Shown here: one piece after another, positions 57,801-64,000 of the stretch
How positions within the stretch are numbered: the first letter of the stretch is position 1
How the letters are laid out: every line of letters starts with the position of its first letter
Program-made: the position numbers and the translations under genes
Assembly: GCA_038030265.1 (NCBI GenBank)
Contig: CM075938.1
Location: 43,393,189-43,457,188, forward strand
Length of the DNA: 64,000 nucleotides
From: Corythucha ciliata
Taxonomy: Eukaryota > Arthropoda > Insecta > Hemiptera > Tingidae
Reading direction: 5' to 3'
Notes under the pieces: generated by a model
What the model was told of the DNA's origin: nothing
Database searches by the model: none
Seen by the model: the letters and a program-made list of their open reading frames with translations, nothing else

Positions 57801-58478
57801 AAAGCCTCACCCATTGCTATACCCTCAGTTTTCGTCCGTGCTATAACTCTCTCATCATCCCCTCCATATAATGTTCTATGTACTTGAAACGTAGTTTTAG
57901 AGCTGTTAAGCGACAATAGAGGGGGATTTATTCTTTGAAAATGTTCTTCTCTCTTCCCATCCCAAACTCCTTTCCACCACCACCACCACCACCGAAGTAT
58001 CTTCGAGGCTTGCTGCCCCCTCAACCTTACTTTCAGTCGGGAAAACTCTTTTTGGGACGACGCTTTGAGAATAAAAATGGATAAAAAGAAGCCCTCCCTA
58101 AATCTCGTGGGGGCGATAAAGGGCCTTGAGTATAGAGAGAAGGAGGGATTGACAGACTAAACGTGTTTAGAATATTTGTGGAAAATCCTAGTATTTCCCA
58201 CCTGCGTCTTTTTCTTTTTACTTTAGACGGTGAATTGGGAGGTGTGCATGATCCAGGTGATAGCGGTGATAAAATGAAACAAAGGGGAATGAGGATATAT
58301 TACGTAAGTTTCTTGTAAAGTAGAAAAAGTTCTATGAGCTCTACGCAAGCAAGCATGATAATCATCATAAAAGAGACAACATTCCATAACGCTACAGTAC
58401 GGTTTTCATTGTATTACAAGAAAAATATTATGTATTATTGTCGAAATGTGATATAAAAATATGAAATAAATCGTTTCT
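54861..58478. other. Intergenic DNA, no gene seen
   Basis: About 3.6 kb with no recognised domain. Contains a poly(T) run of 26 at 55769-55794 and a (CCA)n stretch near 57970-57990 whose reverse strand reads Trp repeats. Confidence 0.4.
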
Positions 58479-58984
58479 TCAGCGCCTAGCGCTGACTGTA
58501 GCATCTCCAGCGCCACCAGTATCAATTTCGCTGGGATCATCGGGCCAATTTTCACCTCCCATTCGGCGTCGCCGTTTAAGTGGCCTGGGTGGCACTGGTC
58601 TTACGGGTGCGCATATTCTTGGCGGCTCTATGGGTTTATTGATTTTCACTTTGATCGCATCGACGCGACGCTGTAGTTCTTGAGCTTCTTGTTCAGCGCG
58701 AACCATTCTTCGTTTCAAGTGACGCAATCTGTTCTGTAGCTGTTTTTCTGTTATTGGGTGAGTCAATTAAAACGAGTGAAAACACGTTTTGCCAATGGTG
58801 AAAGGAAAAGAAGGAAATTTGCCTTCTTCCTGCTTCCTTAATTCTTCCTCGTTGGCTTCCTCATTGCTGCTTTCCGATGGCACTTTTGCTGCAATTGACA
58901 GAATGTACAATCTTTCGTAGCACTATAAACTAATTTACTATGATTCTCATAAGTACCAGTGTCCTCTGCTTCCGAGGAACTCAT
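58479..58984 (-). CDS. Small coiled-coil protein, unknown function
   Basis: Three exons are inferred on the reverse strand: 58984-58957, 58888-58823 and 58747-58479, encoding 120 residues in matching phase. Exon 1 has ATG and MSSSEAEDT. Exon 2 is acidic (SESSNEEANEEELRKQEE) and exon 3 continues a charged helix (KQLQNRLRHLKRRMVRAEQE ... QRRVDAIKVK), predicted as coiled coil. A Pro-rich basic patch (PLKRRRR, likely nuclear-targeting) and an acidic tail follow. Intron 1 is GT-AG. Intron 2 (75 bp) uses a GC donor, AAG|GCAAAT; its alternative is read-through from exon 2 to a nearby stop, which would break the heptad pattern. I do not recognise the family. Confidence 0.6.
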
Positions 58985-60350
58985 AGCTGTGGTTGTTTAG
59001 TGTGTGCTAAAAAATTTTACTAGCAAATAAAGCCCAGTGGTAGTCGGATTTTGAACATATGAGACAAACAAAGATGTTCATAATTATATCAATACAATTT
59101 TATTTCATTACTTTAGTTGCGTTGCAAAACTCGGGGCTCGTATTATGCTGAAGAGTAGAATTAAGTGCTTACTGGAGTTTTGCAACGGTGATTTATGAGT
59201 TTTCACCTCCCCGTTATCAAAGCCGAAAGGTTAGTAACTTCCTTTCCTTCATCAATATTTTTTTTTTTTTTTTTTTTTGCTTTTGGCTATTTTCAATAAT
59301 CCAAAACCCTAAAAATGAAATATTAATCAAGTTGTATGTCTTAAAAACTTATAACATTCCTTTCCTTCATTTTGTTTTTTTTTGTCAACATCGGCAACAT
59401 TTTTTGGCAAACAAGAGCAAAAAAGAGGTGTACTTTACCAAATTCTCCGAAGGAAAAACCCTAAAGTTCTCGAAAGTAAGTCTGTTACAGGGAAATACTA
59501 AAATCGGTGGATGTTGACATCCACGAATAAATTCCAGTCTTTTACAATAACAAGTCCAGCTTTTGGCCACCACGTTGCCACATATCACATTTGGGCTCAC
59601 ATCATCACATCAAATGTATACTCGGCTTCAGTTGCCTCCTATTCTTGGGTTTTTCATTTTTTAATTGTTGTTAAATTAATAGAATGCAGACCATAAGATT
59701 GGTATATTCACTTGAAAATTCTTCCGTGAACTAACAGAACAAGAAGCTTTTAAATTCATTCAATCATTGATTGTACCTTACCTTACTGACCTGGCTTTGA
59801 AATAAAATAATTATATGGAAATCAACACTAATCATCTGCGATCGCCGAACGGGTCACCGATTGAGGGTGAGGGGGTCGGGGTCGAGTCGGTATACTTCTA
59901 CGAGGAAAGAAACAATCTCACCAAAATATTGCCTGGAAACGCAGGTTGAAGTGGGGGAGTAAAATACCCGAACATTATGTTCTTTCATTCCCCTTCGCAA
60001 TCATAAACCTCTAACATATTTCCTCAATTTCGTGGTCTTGCGTATCTATATATCCCTCCCTTTCTTCGTCATCCTCAAACGCTTCTTCCAAGACTCTCCT
60101 TCCTGGGCTTTTCTTATTACTTGACCCACCCTAAGACAAGTGGGTAGCAATTTATATTTTAGCCTCGGTCTTCTTCAAGGTGCAGACGTTTTTCATTATA
60201 ATTATACGTCATTTGTAACGGAGCATTTCAACGTGAAATCTCCACATTTTGTTGTATTTTATATCACCTGGTCGTTATTTTCAAAGAAAAACAATTCACG
60301 AAATTTAAAAACAGAAAAACGAGAGCGATTTCAAAAAGGCAAATACAAAT
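58985..60350. other. Spacer between divergent genes
   Basis: The two small genes are transcribed away from this ~1.4-kb spacer. It contains a 21-nt T run at 59258-59278. A segment near 59302-59357 (ACCCTAAAAATGAAATATTA..CTTAAAAACTTATAA) resembles the right arm of the hairpin at 61542. No coding region is seen. Confidence 0.35.
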
Positions 60351-60834
60351 ATGTTTGGTGGATTCGGAGCGCCCGGTGGTGGATTCGGAGCACCTGATGG
60401 TGGTTTCGGTGTAGTGAGCAATGCTAATCCTGAACGCCCACGTCAACGTCATCAAAAGCGACGATCGCGGTCTCAACTCCCTTTGGACTGGCGTGAAGAG
60501 GACATTCTTCCCGTGTACATGGTTCTTCGAATAGTGTGCGATACGCTGGGTGAACCGACTCTGATTGATAAAATAATGGCTCCTCAATCTTCTACAGGGA
60601 TCGGTACAACAACCTCCCTCCCACCATCCCCACCGACTTTCCACCTTAATCTTAATCGTATGACTGAAAGTTGTTTACTCTCCTGTAGGACCTATGGATT
60701 TGATGATGATGTGTTGCATCAAAAAGAATCCCGCAGCTTGGAAAAAGGCCATAGCGGACGCTGCCAAACAACAGCCGGCCAAAGCGGGAGCCCAGAACCG
60801 ACCAGGAGCGGGGGCTCCTCCACCAAGGAGGTAA
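60351..60834 (+). CDS. Small Gly/Arg-rich protein, unknown function
   Basis: Two exons, 60351-60603 and 60689-60834, join in phase (ATCG|GTACAA, TCCTGTAG|G) to give 132 residues. The N-terminus has Gly-Phe repeats (FGGFGAPGGGFGAPDGGFG), then a basic stretch (RPRQRHQKRRSRSQ), a conserved-looking helical middle (EEDILPVYMVLRIVCDTLGE) and a Met/Cys-rich segment. The C-terminus is basic and Ala/Pro-rich (NPAAWKKAIADAAKQQ to PPPRR). Read without splicing, the frame runs on to ~60953 with a low-complexity tail, which I consider less likely. AATAAA lies at 60860-60865, 26 bp after the stop. The family is not recognised. A nucleic-acid-binding role would fit the composition but is only inference. Confidence 0.6.
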
Positions 60835-60859
60835 ACGATGAAGAAAATAAGAAATTCAA

Positions 60860-60865
60860 AATAAA
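60860..60865 (+). promoter_or_regulatory. Possible poly(A) signal
   Basis: AATAAA 26 bp downstream of the spliced stop codon of the 60351 gene. It supports, weakly, the two-exon model. Confidence 0.35.
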
Positions 60866-60869
60866 AAGA

Positions 60870-61540
60870 GAAATCGCCCTCCAAAAAACCGGGTTTTCAT
60901 TGACACTATACAACTTCAGTGCGCAGCAGAAGAAAAAGTCAAAGCCACTGTAATCTTTCGACGGGGATTATAATAGGATGGGTCGTTTGCCGAATAGCTT
61001 TCCAAGTTTTCAACTGGGAACGAGAACATAGAGAGGATTTCCTCTTCAACTATTACGCTAGTTATACATTCCAAAGGCGTGGATGTTTTGGGAAAGACTT
61101 TGATACCCACTTTTTTATTCTCCACTTCCACGCCCTCAAAACAATGTACTTCAGTTCCCTCCATTCCCTGTACTTCCTTACCCCTAACCATTCCGTGTTT
61201 ATAGAAACTTTTCGCAGTGAGTCTGATGACTGGAGGAGGAGGAAATAGAAACTTGACCAAAGTTGGTCCGGTTCAATTGCCGTTGTTTCTTAACTAAAAG
61301 AAATAGTATAAGGAAGCAGATGTCGCAGCGGTCCAGCGTAAAATTTCATGGAATTGCTCCCGGTTTCAGCAAATAAGACATGAATACATTTTATTATAGA
61401 CAAAAGATATCTTTTAGGATTGGTGGCTTTAGCTCTTCTTGTTGTTTCCGAAGTTTGAGAAGCTTGGGTTGAACTGCTACTAAAGCTCTGCATCCTGCCC
61501 CAAAATTGATCGAGTATTTATTTCATTGTATGGATTTCAA
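60870..61540. other. Intergenic DNA, no gene seen
   Basis: No domain recognised on either strand. Confidence 0.35.
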
Positions 61541-61541
61541 A

Positions 61542-61652
61542 CTTGATAAATGTTATATTTTTAGGGTTCTGGCTTTTTTCTTCTTCTACTTCTTCGTTTC
61601 CTTGAAGAAAAAAAAAGCCAGAACCCTAAAAATACATATAACATTTATCAAG
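61542..61652. repeat. Long hairpin, 42-49-nt arms
   Basis: The left arm (61542-61583: CTTGATAAATGTTATATTTT, AGGGTTCTGGCTTTTTTC) and the right arm (61604-61652) are nearly perfect inverted copies. They differ by a 4-nt insertion and homopolymer lengths, with a loop of ~20 nt. It could be a foldback element or a small-RNA precursor. Confidence 0.75.
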
Positions 61653-62849
61653 TATTATGGCTTAAAAACTGATAATATTAATAATGGATTTCAAACTGTT
61701 GAAACTCACAATAGAAATATAACATGCATGTAGAAAGCTGAAACACAGGACAATAATTAGTACGTATTATTCAAGAAAATAAAAATTAAGGTATGTTTTC
61801 ATTCAACGTGGAGCTGAAACTGAAATTTACAGCTGCTAATGAGTTCAATAAGTGCATCAAAAGATCCACCTTCAAGATGAACTATGTCATCAACGCATCA
61901 ACCAGCTAGTTTATAAACTAGCCAACTGACTCGCTACTTTTTACGTGTTTTTGACAAAATAACTACCTACTCTTGGTTATAAGCTAGCTGGCTAGTTCAT
62001 ATACTAACCATATTCTTTGGCTAATCTGTTAGTTCTTAGGGGTAATGTCAAATCCTTTGCTTGTGAGCTGTCAATTTTCTCAACCTTCAATAAAAAGCGT
62101 GACTTGCTCCTGAGTGATTTTGTAGTATACTTTTCATTTAGTTGTTTCGTAGTTACGTGCCTTCTTCCACCATGCCCTGTCGCCTGGTGCGCGTCTTGTA
62201 TCGCATCGAAAACTTAATTAAGTCGTCACCATGCACAACTCATTGGAGATCATACTTTCTGCACGTACATTAGTCTGTCTTTTCACAAGAGCCATGATGT
62301 TTAAAGCGGGCCGCACACGATTAACCATGCTTGACTTGCAAGCATGGTTTTCCTAGTCGCACTTGTCAGGCATGTTTGACGTTTGACGCCACAACCTAAC
62401 GTTCAAAACCGCCGTCAGGATTCAACTTCAAACGAGCGCACAAGTTTCGTGAATGACCGTAATTGTCATACGAAAACGTCTGAGAAATGGCGCCTTATAT
62501 TTTATAACGTCTATAGTAGAAAACTGACCTGTTAATTTTAAATTATTATTTGATTGTCGAAGGGAGGTGGATTGATGTTCTTTCGGGCGACCCTACACAA
62601 ACCTTCAATGCTACACAAATAGTCCGGGTGCCCACCGTATGAAAAATCGGGGTTGTTTGATCGTGCCTGGCACATGCGCAGGACCTTTTTAATGGTCTAG
62701 GAGATGACACTTCTAATATCGCCGGACATTTTCCGAGTGGCCAAGCCATTGAAGCAGGGGTGGTTTTAGTATTCTCACGCCCCCCCCCCTACTAAAACTA
62801 TCCGCCTAACTTCTTTATTTTCTTTTTTAAAAAAAACAATAGCCCGAAA
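61653..62849. other. Intergenic DNA with short palindromes
   Basis: CTAGTTTATAAACTAG (near 61908) is a perfect 16-nt palindrome, and CTAGC-rich repeats follow to ~62000. Near 62320, AACCATGCTT and AAGCATGGTT form a 10-bp stem. At 62303 the sequence AGCGGGCCGCACACGATTAA resembles a TAA-flanked MITE end without a partner. Confidence 0.4.
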
Positions 62850-63920
62850 GCCCGTGGTCTCTGTTTCCCAAAGCCTGGATTTCGCATTGTAGAATTTGGT
62901 ATTGAAGATTTGATTAAAACAAAAATCTTGGATTACAGCCCCAGAATTCAAAACATTCTACCAAAAACCGTGGCATTTTGGCTCAATATCTGATCCAAAA
63001 CAAAGCCTGCGCGTTTGGCTCTTTCCAAAGCCAAATATCGCCATTGAGTCTATTTTAAACCCAAATGTCGACCTCTCAAAACCAAATTACACGCATTTAG
63101 CTCGTTCAAATCCAATTTTTGGGGATTTTTGATCAAAAACATAATTATTCCGTTGGTTTGGCTCTTTCAAACCCCAATTTCGCGGTCATTCGATCTTTCA
63201 AATCTAAATCTCTTGGACTTGGCTCTTTCAAAACTCGTTTCCGGCGATTTAAGACTTACGATGAACCAAATTTCATGGCATAAAGCTCTTTCTATAATTT
63301 TCGTTAATGCGAAAACTATTTTGAATTTACAACTCCTTTTTCCAGGTTGTTTCTCCGTACATTTCCTCTCCTTCTTTCCTTCGAGAACTAATACAACCTC
63401 GTTAGCAGTATTTTTTTACTTGACTCGTTCGAGAATCAAATGTCATGACTGGCCTTTTCAGACGACAATGTCACCAAGGAATTTTGCTCTTCCATAACCA
63501 ATTGTCGTGGATTTGGCTTCTTTAAAACAGAATTCGTGTTGTTTCAAACACTAATTTCACGTTTTTTTCCTCTTTCAAAAACAAAATATCGTGGCTCTAG
63601 CTCTTTCTAAAATCGGTTTCGCAGTTTGACTTATTCGAAAGCTTATTTATCTTTTTCAAAAACCAAATTTATGGATTTGGGTAACTCAGAAAGCCAAATT
63701 TCGTTATTTGGATTTTACAAACTCTAGTTACGACGAAATAAAACGGGTAACCTTCACATTCGTCTCCTTCAAATCCAAATTTCAGGCAATTTCGCTCTCT
63801 TAATCCCCAAATTCCGTGGGATATGCTCTTTCAACAGCAAAATTTCGTAGGTTTGGCTCTTCTACAACCAAACACGTCTCAGATTTGGCTCCTTCATGAT
63901 GTGTTTCATAGTTTCGTGAC
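62850..63920. repeat. Degenerate satellite, TTTGGCTCTTTCAAA type
   Basis: Irregular copies of TTTGGCTCTTTCAAAACC followed by AAATTTCGTGGA, spaced ~30-45 bp and strongly diverged. Related short blocks occur at 22780-23330 and 44515-44660. The frames within it are not credible genes. Confidence 0.6.
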
Positions 63921-64000
63921 GTCACTATATAGAGGGAAAACCTCACGGAGGTTGCGGGCTGTGACTCTCGCGCCCACACAAAAGGCTTGTTCTTTGTACC

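Noticed and set aside
1..64000. CRISPR arrays, operons or a bacterial defence system
   Set aside because: No regularly spaced identical repeats with unique spacers; genes are split by spliceosomal introns. All arrays seen are satellites or minisatellites.

Overview
This is a eukaryotic nuclear window, most likely from an arthropod and probably an insect. The split genes, PIF/Harbinger, MULE, hAT, Gypsy and LINE relics, abundant TAA-flanked MITEs and degenerate satellites fit an insect. A hemipteran is a guess that cannot be fixed from this sequence. Gene density is low: three host-type protein genes, one two-gene transposon, a cluster of tRNA-Thr copies, and a large fraction of transposon debris. 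No prokaryotic operons or CRISPR arrays are present.

Layout. 1-7100: MITEs (TAA- or TTA-flanked, some nested) and a degenerate ~30-bp satellite. 7100-18700: mostly anonymous DNA with two reverse-strand LINE pieces (10.6-11.4 kb), a 399-bp TTAA-flanked foldback element, a second satellite block and a second copy of the 1248-type MITE. 18715-21692: a complete PIF/Harbinger element with TIRs and a TAA target duplication. Its MADF-BESS gene (+) and transposase gene (-) are interlocked, each carrying exons inside the other's intron. 21782-22764: three copies of a ~322-bp unit carrying a tRNA-Thr(GGT) gene, two direct and one inverted, inside a 12-bp direct repeat. 26071-28531: a decayed MULE-type transposase gene (zinc fingers, MULE core, SWIM). 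29.3-32.1 kb: a dead R1/LOA/I-type LINE. 33.1-36.1 kb: a jockey-like ORF1 interrupted by a reverse-strand LINE that is itself interrupted by a foldback MITE. 37.8-41.8 kb: Gypsy pieces in the order integrase-LTR-protease-RT-RNase H, with a hAT fragment inside the RT. 44823-45980: a non-autonomous hAT-like element with an 8-bp target duplication and an expanded 32-bp minisatellite. 48984-52070: a gamma-glutamyltranspeptidase gene, catalytically complete but without its first exon. 58479-58984 (-) and 60351-60834 (+): two small split genes of unknown function, arranged divergently. 62850-63920: another degenerate satellite.

The only gene with a clear cellular role is the gamma-glutamyltranspeptidase, a membrane-anchored ectoenzyme of glutathione turnover. 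The strongest novelty candidates are the interlocked Harbinger gene pair and the multimeric, partly inverted tRNA-Thr unit with a target-site-like duplication. Exon boundaries were worked out by hand from splice consensus, reading phase and family conservation; no alignment or expression data were available.
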